In this document: piece after piece, positions 10,203 to 20,101 of the stretch | Position numbering within the stretch: the stretch's first letter is position 1 | Layout: each line of letters begins with the position of its first letter | NCBI GenBank assembly: GCA_902571005.1 | Contig: CACGAG010000002.1 | Span: 1 to 64,000 of the forward strand | Reading direction: 5' to 3' | DNA from: an uncultured Pelagibacteraceae bacterium | Lineage (GTDB): Bacteria > Pseudomonadota > Alphaproteobacteria > Pelagibacterales > AG-422-B15 | Length of the DNA stretch: 64,000 nt | Program-made: the position numbers and the translations under genes | Notes under the pieces: model-generated | Seen by the model: only the letters and a program-made list of their open reading frames with translations | Told to the model about the DNA's origin: nothing | The model's database searches: none

Positions 10203-10286
10203 TTATGCAAAAATCAGTGTCAATGCCCAATAAAGTAGATATAAGAATGAGATCGTTACTAGGCCACCTATTATCCAGTCTAACAT
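10203..10286 (-). CDS. Candidate 27-aa single-TM micro-protein
   Basis: Not in ORF track; MLDWIIGGLVTISFLYLLYWALTLIFA. Confidence 0.4.
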   Translation of the reverse strand: MLDWIIGGLVTISFLYLLYWALTLIFA

Positions 10287-10325
10287 ACGATAATTTTAAC
10301 ATAATTTTGCAAATATTACATAAAT

Positions 10326-11516
10326 ATGAATAGAGAATACGATTTAATAATCTATGGGGCATCTGGTTTTACCGGAAGATTAGCTGTTGAGTACTTAGAT
10401 GAAAACTATAGGGACCTAAATTGGGCTATAGCGGGACGTAATGAGGATAAATTAGTCAACATATCCAATAATAGTAAATGTAAACCTGATTATTTTATTG
10501 CAGACAGTGGAGATAGTGAAAATTTACTAAAAATTGCTTCCAAAACGCGTGTTATTGCATCGTTAGCTGGCCCATTTAACAGTTATAGCGATAATTTAGT
10601 TACACAATGTGTTGAAGCTGGAACTCATTATTTAGACATTACTGGGGAAAATATTTGGGTGCGTGACCTTATTGATAAACATCATGAAGCAGCAGAAAAA
10701 AAGCAAATAAAAATCATTCCATCATGTGGTTACGATTCTATTCCATCAGATATGGGGTGCTTTTACTTGCAAAGAAGTCTCAATCAAGAGCTACAGAGAA
10801 TTGATGGTTATCATCGAGGTAATGGAGGTGTAAGTGGAGGCACAATTGAAAGTGCGTTTTCCATGCGTAACTACAAAAGCAAATATTCAATGGGGCACCC
10901 ATTTTTACTCAATTCAAAGGAATATATAAAAACTCAAAATATTTCTGAAAATAAGGATAATTTCAAAATAAAATACATCGATGATATTGAATCATGGTCT
11001 GCACCCTTTGTTATGGCAATTGCAAACACTAGGGTTGTCAGAAGAAGCTCTGAAATTCACGACAAAAATCAGGCAAGCTATGGAAGTGAATTTAAATATC
11101 AAGAATATATGATGTTAAAAAAATATAGCTCAGCATTTCTTGTAACAGCTGGACTTGCTGTTTTTGGGCTGATGTTAATAAGCCCAATAAGTGGCCTCTT
11201 TAGAAAATTATTTACTAAAGCTGGTAATGGACCTGATAAAAAAACAAGAGAAAATGGTTGGTTTGAGAGTATTTTTATCGGAAAAAATAAAAATAACGAA
11301 AAATATAAATTGAGGATGTTTTGCAAAGGTGATCCTGGTTATAAATCTACAGCTAAATTAATATGCGAGTCCGCTCTATGTCTTGCATTAAATACTGAAA
11401 ATCTTCCAAATACCAATGCTGGAGGCGTCTTAACCACTTCAACTGGCCTAGGTTTAACATTAATTGATAGATTAAAAAATGCTGACGTTTTATTTGATGG
11501 TCCGAGTAAAATTTAG
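10326..11516 (+). CDS. Saccharopine dehydrogenase-like / trans-acting enoyl reductase family protein
   Basis: N-terminal YDLIIYGASGFTGRLAVEYL Rossmann motif, SCGYDSIPSDMG. Confidence 0.85.
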   Translation: MNREYDLIIYGASGFTGRLAVEYLDENYRDLNWAIAGRNEDKLVNISNNSKCKPDYFIADSGDSENLLKIASKTRVIASLAGPFNSYSDNLVTQCVEAGTHYLDITGENIWVRDLIDKHHEAAEKKQIKIIPSCGYDSIPSDMGCFYLQRSLNQELQRIDGYHRGNGGVSGGTIESAFSMRNYKSKYSMGHPFLLNSKEYIKTQNISENKDNFKIKYIDDIESWSAPFVMAIANTRVVRRSSEIHDKNQASYGSEFKYQEYMMLKKYSSAFLVTAGLAVFGLMLISPISGLFRKLFTKAGNGPDKKTRENGWFESIFIGKNKNNEKYKLRMFCKGDPGYKSTAKLICESALCLALNTENLPNTNAGGVLTTSTGLGLTLIDRLKNADVLFDGPSKI

Positions 11517-11596
11517 ATTATTAATATAACCCAAAATGGGTATTTATAAACTTTAATTTTAAACCATATTATTAGATAATTAATATAAAGCCCAAT

Positions 11597-11621
11597 GTAG
11601 GTGCGGTTTTTCTGCACCTAC
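11597..11621. other. Strong hairpin in 5' region of HTH gene
   Basis: GTAGGTGCGG-TTTTT-CTGCACCTAC, about 10-bp stem (one G-T), 29 bp before ATG 11650. Confidence 0.7.
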
Positions 11622-11649
11622 AAATTAAACACTTGGAGAAATCACTAAT

Positions 11650-11934
11650 ATGGTACAGAATGAAACTGGAATGTTTGTCATGCCATATAAAAAACTTGAT
11701 AACAGCAAAACCGATATGGATGAAGAGTTAGTAAATAAAATCAAGGAAATTTCAAAACTTCGAAAATCTATCTCAATAGATTTAAAAACCATCGCTTCAA
11801 AAACAAAAATCTCTACAAATCAACTAAAGAACATTGAATCTTTTAAATTCGATCGCTTGCCTCCAAACCCAATGAGAACAGCTTTTATTGATCAGTATTG
11901 CTCTGAAGTAGAAAAGCTTAATAAAATTTCTTAA
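11650..11934 (+). CDS. Small helix-turn-helix (RodZ/HTH_25-like) protein
   Basis: LRKSISIDLKTIASKTKISTNQLKNIE...FDRLPPNPMRTAFIDQYC pattern. Confidence 0.6.
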   Translation: MVQNETGMFVMPYKKLDNSKTDMDEELVNKIKEISKLRKSISIDLKTIASKTKISTNQLKNIESFKFDRLPPNPMRTAFIDQYCSEVEKLNKIS

Positions 11935-12386
11935 ATATAATTTCTTTTGAGAAGCTTGTTATACAAGTAAGCAAAAGCCACAATTATAAAAGCCCCAACT
12001 GCAACAGGTAAGAAAACAAAGCTTAAAGTCTGACCAGTTAATATAACAATTATTGGATTTGCTCCAGCAGGCGGATGCACGGTATTAGTGATCATCATCA
12101 CAAAAACAGCTAAAGCGACTCCAAAGCCTAATGAGATAAACGTATTACCGAGAAGATGAAAAATAATTACCCCAGATAGTGCTGATAGTATATGGCCAAG
12201 TATTAAATTTTTAGGTTTCGCTAGAGGACTGTCATAAACAGCCATGACTAAAACCATTGATGCGCCAAAGGGCGGTATAAGCCATATCGCACCTTCAATT
12301 GAAGAATTTAAATAGGCTAGGAATCCAATGCATACAAAAGCTCCTAAAGAACTAAATAATGCATTGATCAAAGCTTGTTTATTCAT
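11931..12386 (-). CDS. HPP family membrane protein
   Basis: PFGASMVLV...NTVHPPAGANP signature. Confidence 0.85.
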   Translation of the reverse strand: MNKQALINALFSSLGAFVCIGFLAYLNSSIEGAIWLIPPFGASMVLVMAVYDSPLAKPKNLILGHILSALSGVIIFHLLGNTFISLGFGVALAVFVMMITNTVHPPAGANPIIVILTGQTLSFVFLPVAVGAFIIVAFAYLYNKLLKRNYI

Positions 12387-12400
12387 TAATTTAATTGTCT

Positions 12401-12799
12401 ATGATAAAACTCTATTTGACTACCCTATTTTACTTTTTGATAATCGATACAATCGGTATTCAAACATTTGTTGTACGTATTTATAATAAAAATCTACCAG
12501 ATAATTTAAAAATTAATCTCGATATAACCTCTGCTGTAATTTTTTATCTAATATTTGTACTCGGACTTGTTTATTTTGTAGTGGCTCCATTTAAGAATGC
12601 TTCATTAACAAGTGTAATAGTGCCAGCTGCTATGTATGGTCTTGCTACTTATGCAACATACGCACTAACTGTTAAAGCGGTGTTTAATGTATTTAACTGG
12701 ACTATTGTTATTTCAGATATCGCATGGGGTATGGCACTCTGCACTGCAATTTCACTACTGACTGTATATACAATCAGCAAGGTTGGATTTCTAAATTAA
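12401..12799 (+). CDS. DUF2177 family membrane protein
   Basis: Multi-TM; GLATYATYALT...WGMALCTAIS. Start taken as ATG 12401 rather than TTG 12395. Confidence 0.7.
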   Translation: MIKLYLTTLFYFLIIDTIGIQTFVVRIYNKNLPDNLKINLDITSAVIFYLIFVLGLVYFVVAPFKNASLTSVIVPAAMYGLATYATYALTVKAVFNVFNWTIVISDIAWGMALCTAISLLTVYTISKVGFLN

Positions 12800-12842
12800 T
12801 TATTGTTTTAAATAATAAATTCAATAAATTGATCTCTTCAAG

Positions 12843-12935
<93 letters not shown>

Positions 12936-12944
12936 GAATTTTTA

Positions 12945-13253
12945 TTAACCTGCTCTATCAGACCTTTTTTGACCAAGACTAGCATCAACCCATGTTTCAT
13001 CCATCACGCAAGATGCGGCATCACCTAAATCAAAAAATGCCTTCATTGCCTCTCCCGTAGGCTCAGCTCCAATTCCCCAAGAACCTGTTTCAGCTTCTAC
13101 TACAAATGCAACCATATTTGGATTTGGCCAATAGAATTTTGCTGAATGAACTCCATCAGTACTTTTTGCAACCTTACACAAATTCAATGCAGCTGTTCCC
13201 AGTTTATCTCTGCTTGCATTTTCTTGTCTTTCCCATTTGCTTATGTGTAACAT
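12945..13253 (-). CDS. Conserved hypothetical 102-aa protein
   Basis: Intact ORF with upstream shared 42-bp element; no catalytic motif recognised. Confidence 0.6.
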   Translation of the reverse strand: MLHISKWERQENASRDKLGTAALNLCKVAKSTDGVHSAKFYWPNPNMVAFVVEAETGSWGIGAEPTGEAMKAFFDLGDAASCVMDETWVDASLGQKRSDRAG

Positions 13254-13316
13254 GATGTCTCCTTTGTAAAAAAATTATTGATTGAATTTATGTTAAGTAT
13301 GAAATTTGAGTTAGTA

Positions 13317-13358
13317 ATTAGTATATTTTAATACTAATACTTATGTATTAATATTTTA
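13317..13358. repeat. 42-bp element copy 1 (upstream of 12945..13253)
   Basis: ATTAGTATATTTTAATACTAATACTTATGTATTAATATTTTA; 39/42 identical to 15115..15156; contains TAATAC-TTAT-GTATTA palindrome. Confidence 0.85.
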
Positions 13359-13370
13359 CGATCTAAATAC

Positions 13371-15041
13371 TTACCTTTGATAGATCTGATAGTTAGGACT
13401 TTGCCAGGTTTTTAATTCAATTCGAGGCAGAGGGTTATCACCCAATATGTTGTCACTTATTTTTTCAGCAATCATAATTGTTGGTGCATTTGTATTTCCA
13501 TTTGTAGCAAAAGGCATAATCGAAGCATCAACGACTCGCAAATTATTGAAGCCATGAACTCTGCCTTGATTATCAACAACTGCATGTTTATCTGTTTTTA
13601 GCCCCATGCGAGCCGTACAGCACAAGTGCCATTGACTCGTAATGTTGGAATTTAATTTTGCATCAAGTTCGTCATCTGATTTGTAGTTTTCACCAGGAAA
13701 GATTTCATCACCCTTTATGTTTGAAAAAGCAGGTTGATTAAGTAGTTCGCGCGCCAAATGAATGCCCTTACGTAACAATTCTCTATCACGTTTGTCTTTG
13801 AGATAATTAACAAGAATGCGAGGCGGATCAGCAGGATTTTTTGATCGTAATTCGATCTTACCACGACTGTGAGTTCGCATCAAACCGACGTGAACTTGAA
13901 ATGCATGTTCTTGAAGCAGTTCCCAACTATTGTCTTTCATGGCAATTGGTGAAATACATAATTGTAAGTCAGGGTACTCAACACCAGGTGCTGATCTTAC
14001 ACATGCAACAGTATCAAAATGATTGGATGCACACATACCCTCTTTAGTTAATAGCCATTGGATGCCAGATCCTATACTACTAAATCTCTTTGTTTTTGGC
14101 CAAAGTGAAACAGGTTTTAAGCATTTATATTTCATAATAAAATCAGGATGATCTTGAAGATTTTGTCCAACACCTTGTAAATCAGCTAATGTATTAACTC
14201 CTATTGAGTCTAAATGCTCTTTTGGCCCAATTCCTGAGAGCATAAGTATGTGTGGTGATCCAACTGCACCAGCACTCAGAATTACTTCTTTTTTAGCCTT
14301 TACATTTACTATTTCATTATTTTTATTTTTAAAACATATGCCTTCTGCTGTGTTATCTTCAAAATTTAAATTGCAAACAAGCGCATTTGTTAAAATTGTT
14401 AAATTTTTTCTATTACGTATCGGATCAAGGTAACCCTTTGATGCACTCCATCGTTCACCGTTGAATACTGTCCGATCAAATATACCAAAACCTTCTTGGC
14501 AAAATCCGCTTATATCATCAGTTTCTTTATATCCTGCTTCTTTTCCTGCATTAATAAAAGCCAGTGAAAGTGGGTCTTTGGGAATGCTTCTATGTACCTT
14601 TAATGGACCTGACTCACCTCGAAAATCATCCCCTCCTCCACTATAACATTCCATTTTCTTAAAATATGGCAAGACATCTGCGTATCCCCATCCATCGCAT
14701 CCCATTTGTCTCCAACCCTCATAATCAAGTGTGTTTCCTCTTATATAGACCATTCCATTTATTGATGATGAGCCACCAAGGGTTTTACCGCGGTCATGTT
14801 GAAGTTGACGACCATTTAGTTCGGGTTCTGGCTCACCTTTAAATGCCCAATTGTGTTTAGTACTTTTAAGATTCGATAAAACAGCAGCAGGCATCTTTAA
14901 TGTTAAGGATTTGTCTTCCCCACCCGCTTCAAGAAGAAGGACAGTATTCTTTGAATTTGAGGTCAATCTATTCGCTAATACACATCCAGCAGACCCAGCG
15001 CCAACAATTATATAGTCGTATTCAGTATCAATTTTTACCAT
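13371..15041 (-). CDS. GMC-family FAD oxidoreductase (choline dehydrogenase-like)
   Basis: YDYIIVGAGSAGCVLANRL; GGSSSINGMVYIRG; NTNAPTIMIAEK C-terminus. Confidence 0.93.
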   Translation of the reverse strand: MVKIDTEYDYIIVGAGSAGCVLANRLTSNSKNTVLLLEAGGEDKSLTLKMPAAVLSNLKSTKHNWAFKGEPEPELNGRQLQHDRGKTLGGSSSINGMVYIRGNTLDYEGWRQMGCDGWGYADVLPYFKKMECYSGGGDDFRGESGPLKVHRSIPKDPLSLAFINAGKEAGYKETDDISGFCQEGFGIFDRTVFNGERWSASKGYLDPIRNRKNLTILTNALVCNLNFEDNTAEGICFKNKNNEIVNVKAKKEVILSAGAVGSPHILMLSGIGPKEHLDSIGVNTLADLQGVGQNLQDHPDFIMKYKCLKPVSLWPKTKRFSSIGSGIQWLLTKEGMCASNHFDTVACVRSAPGVEYPDLQLCISPIAMKDNSWELLQEHAFQVHVGLMRTHSRGKIELRSKNPADPPRILVNYLKDKRDRELLRKGIHLARELLNQPAFSNIKGDEIFPGENYKSDDELDAKLNSNITSQWHLCCTARMGLKTDKHAVVDNQGRVHGFNNLRVVDASIMPFATNGNTNAPTIMIAEKISDNILGDNPLPRIELKTWQSPNYQIYQR

Positions 15042-15114
15042 AATAAATTACTTTTTTTATACTGCTCAATATTTTTTGACTAGCAGATTATTTAATATCA
15101 AATCTTATAGAACA

Positions 15115-15156
15115 ATTAATATATTTTATTACTAAAACTTATGTATTAATATTTTA
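15115..15156. repeat. 42-bp element copy 2 (between GMC oxidoreductase and EamA gene)
   Basis: ATTAATATATTTTATTACTAAAACTTATGTATTAATATTTTA; 39/42 identical to copy 1. Confidence 0.85.
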
Positions 15157-15159
15157 TTA

Positions 15160-16107
15160 ATGGCAAAAGAGAATAATTTTCTAGCAATAGCATATATTTT
15201 AATGGGCATGACTGCTTTTGCATTTCAAGATACTGCAGTAAGGTTATTAGCCGTTGACATATCAATACTTCAGGTCATGTTTGCAAGAAGCGTAATTGCT
15301 ATTGTTCTTCTTGTACTATTTTTTTATTTTACAGGCCAAAAACTAATTTGGACAACTCATTATCCAAAATTAACAATCTTTAGAACAATAATGTTTATAT
15401 TTGCGTTCGTATTTTATTATATTGGTCTTGCTTACTTGTCTTTTGCAGTTACAACCGCTCTTTTTTTTACAGCACCATTTTTTATAACTATATTTTCATC
15501 TATTTTTCTGAAAGAAAAAGTTGGTATCATTAGATGGCTAACAATTGTTTATGGTTTTGCAGGTGTAATGCTCATTGTTTCACCAGATTTCGAGACCATT
15601 AATATATTTATGATATTTCCAATACTATGTGCTGCAGGATATTCAGGAAGTATGATTATAATAAAATATACCTCAAATGAGGATAATGTTTACACTCAAA
15701 CACTTCATGTTTACATCGCTACTATAATTTTATGTCCCATAATTACCTATTCTGGTTTCTATTTAGATCTGGATAATTCTGGAAATGAAATTTTAGAATT
15801 TTTATTTAGATACTGGTCATTCAATGACACAACAACTCTCTTGATGTTATTTTTAGTTGGTGTTTGTGTAATTTTTGGTTTTGTATTTATTTTCAACGCA
15901 TATCGATACGGTAAACCTTATATTGTTGCACCGTTTGAGTATGTATTTTTAATTTGGGCCGTACTATTGGGATGGTTTATTTGGAGTGAAACTGTTTCAT
16001 TGAGAACAATAATAGGAATATTAATTATTGTTTCAGCAGGAATTTTTATTCTGTACAGAGAGAAAATTAAAGAACAAGAAATAACAACAGACCAACCGTT
16101 AAGATAA
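15160..16107 (+). CDS. EamA/DMT family transporter
   Basis: Ten predicted TM, duplicated EamA-like halves. Confidence 0.88.
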   Translation: MAKENNFLAIAYILMGMTAFAFQDTAVRLLAVDISILQVMFARSVIAIVLLVLFFYFTGQKLIWTTHYPKLTIFRTIMFIFAFVFYYIGLAYLSFAVTTALFFTAPFFITIFSSIFLKEKVGIIRWLTIVYGFAGVMLIVSPDFETINIFMIFPILCAAGYSGSMIIIKYTSNEDNVYTQTLHVYIATIILCPIITYSGFYLDLDNSGNEILEFLFRYWSFNDTTTLLMLFLVGVCVIFGFVFIFNAYRYGKPYIVAPFEYVFLIWAVLLGWFIWSETVSLRTIIGILIIVSAGIFILYREKIKEQEITTDQPLR

Positions 16108-16108
16108 C

Positions 16109-16594
16109 TCAGTCTCTAAAATTAATATATTGAAGAGGTAATTCTAATTTTAGCTCTTTAATTTTCGATATGGCTTCTTGTAAATTGTCTTTTTTTGCGC
16201 CACTTATTCTCAGCTCATTTCCTTGAATTTTTGCTTGCACTTTCAATTTTGACTCTTTGATTAATTTTGTAATTTTTTTACCTACCTCTTGATCAATACC
16301 CTCTAATAAATCGTAATTTTGTCTGATTGTATTGCCAGATGCACTTTCAGATGATTTTAGTTTTATTACCTTTGGGTCAACGTTACGTTTTATTAAATTT
16401 GAAATTAGAATATCTAATACCTGTTTAGCCTTCATTTCATCTTCAGATAATAAAATAATCCCTCCCTCAGTTCTCTCTAGCTTTGAAGCAGAACCTTTAA
16501 AGTCATATCTCTGTCCAATTTCCTTCATTGAATTAGATATAGCATTATCAACCTCCTGCATTTCAACTCTACTAACAACATCGAAACTAGGCAC
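16109..16594 (-). CDS. yajQ: YajQ family nucleotide-binding protein
   Basis: MPSFDVVSRVEMQEVDNAI start, RYDFKGS motif. Confidence 0.95.
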   Translation of the reverse strand: MPSFDVVSRVEMQEVDNAISNSMKEIGQRYDFKGSASKLERTEGGIILLSEDEMKAKQVLDILISNLIKRNVDPKVIKLKSSESASGNTIRQNYDLLEGIDQEVGKKITKLIKESKLKVQAKIQGNELRISGAKKDNLQEAISKIKELKLELPLQYINFRD

Positions 16595-17727
16595 TATAAT
16601 AGAACTCCTTTATTTTCTAATTCTTTGATTTGTTCCTCAGAAAAACCAATATCAAGCATTATGCTTTTGTTATCTTGACCAACTTCAGGTGCAGGAGATG
16701 GTTTTTCGGATGGCGTAACACTAAAACGTGGTGCTGGTGATGGTTGACGTACTTCGTTAATATTTACAAAATTATCACGCGCCTTCATGTGTTTATGATT
16801 AGCTGCCTCTTCGATAGAGAGAACTGGTGAATAACAAACATCAGACCCTTCAAAGATTTCATCCCATTCATCCCTTGTTTTGGTTTTAAATATTTCAGCT
16901 AATTTACTTTTCATATTATCCCACTGATCTAATTGCATTTGATTTTTAAATTCATCACCAAGATTTAATTTATCAATTAAGAGTTGATAAAATTGAGGCT
17001 CTAAAGAACCTATTGAGACGTGCATGTTGTCTTTTGTCTCATAGACTTGATAAAAGGGCGCGCCGCCATCAAATAAATTATTACCTCTGTTATTTACATT
17101 CCATACTCCTGACTGAGATAAACTATGAAATATTGATGTAAGAACCGAAACTCCATCAATCATAGCGGCATCAACTACTTGTCCTTTACCCGTTCTATTT
17201 GCTGACAGTAAAGCTGCGCATACACCGAATGCAAGAAACATGGTGCCTCCTCCATAATCACCAATTAAATTAAGTGGTATTGATGGTTTATTTTCACCCC
17301 AAATTGAATATAGAGCGCCTGCTAATGCGATATAATTAATATCGTGACCAGCTGCCTGTGCAAGAGGACCATTTTGACCCCAACCAGTGATTCTTCCATA
17401 AACTAACTTTTCATTTTGTTTTAAACATTCTTCAGGTCCAATCCCTAGTTTTTCAGTTACCCCTGGTCGATAACCTTCTATTAGCGCGTCTGCATTTTTA
17501 ATTAATTTAAATAAAACCTCTTTAGACTCGGGATCCTTTAAATTTAAACAAATAGATTTCTTACTTCTTCCTGTAATATCAAATTTTGGTTGTTGATTAG
17601 GCATAACGGTATTTTTTCTATCAACACGAATAACCTCAGCACCAAGATCGGCAAACAACATTCCACACAATGGCCCTGGCCCAATCCCTGATAATTCGAT
17701 TATCTTATATCCAGATAAAACACCCAT
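16594..17727 (-). CDS. CaiB/BaiF CoA-transferase (alpha-methylacyl-CoA racemase-like)
   Basis: LSGYKIIELSGIGPGPLCGMLFADLGAEVIRVDR; start refined to ATG at 17727. Confidence 0.92.
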   Translation of the reverse strand: MGVLSGYKIIELSGIGPGPLCGMLFADLGAEVIRVDRKNTVMPNQQPKFDITGRSKKSICLNLKDPESKEVLFKLIKNADALIEGYRPGVTEKLGIGPEECLKQNEKLVYGRITGWGQNGPLAQAAGHDINYIALAGALYSIWGENKPSIPLNLIGDYGGGTMFLAFGVCAALLSANRTGKGQVVDAAMIDGVSVLTSIFHSLSQSGVWNVNNRGNNLFDGGAPFYQVYETKDNMHVSIGSLEPQFYQLLIDKLNLGDEFKNQMQLDQWDNMKSKLAEIFKTKTRDEWDEIFEGSDVCYSPVLSIEEAANHKHMKARDNFVNINEVRQPSPAPRFSVTPSEKPSPAPEVGQDNKSIMLDIGFSEEQIKELENKGVLL

Positions 17728-17734
17728 GTTTCTA

Positions 17735-20101
17735 CTATAATGCCTGCAATTCCTTTGCAAAAGAAAAAGCTTTATATATTCGATCTTTATTTGATGTTTT
17801 TTGGTAATTATACACCAATGTTTGGTCTGATCTTAACTTTAAGTCATACTTATATTGAGACATAAATTCAACCAGTTGGTCTGTTTTTTCGAAATGATTA
17901 TTTTTAAATTTTATAGTTAAACCTTTATTTCCAATATCAAATTTTTCTATTTTCAACTGTTTACATATAATTCTAAGCTCAGTGATGTTATACAAATGTT
18001 CAACCTCTTTTGGAGCTTCGCCAAATCGCTCACTCATTTCTTCCTTAATTTTTCTTAATTCCTCACTCGAACTTAAGTAGGCAAGTTGCCGGTAATAAAA
18101 CAGTCTAGTGTTTAAATTTGGCATATACTTTTCAGGTATTAAGACGCTTAAACCAAGATTTATTTGTGGAGACCACTCATTATCAACTGTCGATGTATCT
18201 GATTTTAATTCCAATATCTTATCTTTTAGCAATTTATGGTAAAGTTCGAGACCAACTTCTCTAATATGCCCAGATTGAGCATCGCCTATAATGTTTCCTG
18301 ATCCTCTCATATCTAAATCATGACTCGAAAGATTAAAACTTGAGCCTCTAGAATTAAATTTTTTAAGAAGCATAAGTCTTTTGTAAGCATTTTCAGTTAT
18401 TCCATTGATGTCTTTAACTGTATAAAAACAAAATGCTTCAATATTAGATCTGCCAATTCGTCCTCTTAACTGATAAAGTTGAGATAATCCAAATTTATCA
18501 GAATTATGAATAATCATTGTGTTAGTTTTCTGCAAATCCAGACCCGACTCGACAATTGTGGTGCACAGTAATAATTGAAATTCATTATTATAAAAATCAA
18601 TCATCGTATTTTTAAGGTTTTTGGACGGCATTTGACCGTGGGCAATTTGATACTTTACATTTGGAAGTTTACTTTTTAAAAAATCCTCAACTTCTTTTAA
18701 TTCGTTAATTCTTGGGCAGACATAATACACCTGGCCATTACGACTTAATTCATATTCAATTGCAGAGATTATTTTTTCATCATTAAAATCAATAACTTCA
18801 GTATTTATATTTTGCCTATTTAATGGTGCTGTAGAAATAATTGACAAATCCCTGAGACCTACAAGTGACATTTGTAACGTGCGTGGTATTGGCGTAGCTG
18901 TTAAAGCAAGCACATGTACATTTGACCGCAATGACTTAATTTTTTCTTTTTGAGAAACTCCAAAGTGCTGCTCTTCATCAATAATCAGCATACCTAATTT
19001 TTTAAATTTAATTTTACTGTTAAGAAGTGCATGTGTCCCAACAACTACATCACTTTCTCCACTATTAATTCTTTCAATAATTTTATTGTTTTCAGAAGTT
19101 GAGTTTAATCTTGAGATTTGGTCTACTTTCAATGGAAAGTTTTTGAATCTTTTTGTAAAATTTTCATAGTGTTGACTGCATAGTAGTGTTGTCGGAACAA
19201 TAAATGCAACTTGAGCACCGCTCATGGCTACATTGAATGCTCCTCTTAATGCAACTTCTGTCTTACCAAAGCCAACATCACCGCATATCAAACGGTCCAT
19301 TGGAAGTCCACTGTTTAGATCAAACAGTAATTCTGATGTTACATTTGCTTGATCTTCGGTATCCTGAAATTCAAATTCATTTATAAAATTTGAATAATAA
19401 GGTTCTTGAACGGTATATTTTGTCGCTTCTTTTAGAGATCTTTCTGCCGCAACTTTTATTAAATCTTCGGCAATTTCATTTATTTTATTTTTTGCGCTAG
19501 CTTTTCTAAATTGCCAATTTGAACTTCCAAGTTTATCAATTTGTGCGAATTCACTATTCCCACCGTACTTTGACAAAAGTTCAATATTCTCAACAGGTAC
19601 ATAAAGTTTATCATTATTGAAATATGTTATTTCAATGCAATCATGATCGTTTTCTAGGACAGTAACATTTTTTAATCCATTAAATTTTCCTATTCCATGA
19701 TCAACATGAACAATTAGATCATCTTGTTCAAAAGTACTGAGATCAGTTAAAAAAGTATCTGCTTTAATTGTTCGTTTGCTTTGATTGAAAGAGAACTCAT
19801 TAAAGGGTTTGATTATGAGTCTGAACAGACTTTGTATCGATTTTTGATTTTTAGGATTAAATTCCTCAAATTTTTCGATCTCATCACCAAATATGTTAAT
19901 ACGAACTGGATTCTTGAAGTCTGTTGGAAAAATATCAATAACATCTCCTTTTACAGAGAATTCACCATTTTCACGAATTGAACTTACGCGTGCATAACCA
20001 TTGGCAGATAAATAGTTAATTGTTCTTTCATAATCAAATTTTTCATCAATGTTGATATTTAAATTCTCATTAACTTGAGTCTTTAAGCGTGGTTTCGTCA
20101 T
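17735..20101 (-). CDS. mfd: Transcription-repair coupling factor, compact form
   Basis: RID-like DLIVHVDHGIGKF, helicase motifs GDVGFGKTEVA, DEEQHFG, ALTATPIPRTLQ, QLRGRIGRS; C-terminal TRCF domain. 788 aa only. Confidence 0.92.
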   Translation of the reverse strand: MTKPRLKTQVNENLNINIDEKFDYERTINYLSANGYARVSSIRENGEFSVKGDVIDIFPTDFKNPVRINIFGDEIEKFEEFNPKNQKSIQSLFRLIIKPFNEFSFNQSKRTIKADTFLTDLSTFEQDDLIVHVDHGIGKFNGLKNVTVLENDHDCIEITYFNNDKLYVPVENIELLSKYGGNSEFAQIDKLGSSNWQFRKASAKNKINEIAEDLIKVAAERSLKEATKYTVQEPYYSNFINEFEFQDTEDQANVTSELLFDLNSGLPMDRLICGDVGFGKTEVALRGAFNVAMSGAQVAFIVPTTLLCSQHYENFTKRFKNFPLKVDQISRLNSTSENNKIIERINSGESDVVVGTHALLNSKIKFKKLGMLIIDEEQHFGVSQKEKIKSLRSNVHVLALTATPIPRTLQMSLVGLRDLSIISTAPLNRQNINTEVIDFNDEKIISAIEYELSRNGQVYYVCPRINELKEVEDFLKSKLPNVKYQIAHGQMPSKNLKNTMIDFYNNEFQLLLCTTIVESGLDLQKTNTMIIHNSDKFGLSQLYQLRGRIGRSNIEAFCFYTVKDINGITENAYKRLMLLKKFNSRGSSFNLSSHDLDMRGSGNIIGDAQSGHIREVGLELYHKLLKDKILELKSDTSTVDNEWSPQINLGLSVLIPEKYMPNLNTRLFYYRQLAYLSSSEELRKIKEEMSERFGEAPKEVEHLYNITELRIICKQLKIEKFDIGNKGLTIKFKNNHFEKTDQLVEFMSQYKYDLKLRSDQTLVYNYQKTSNKDRIYKAFSFAKELQAL

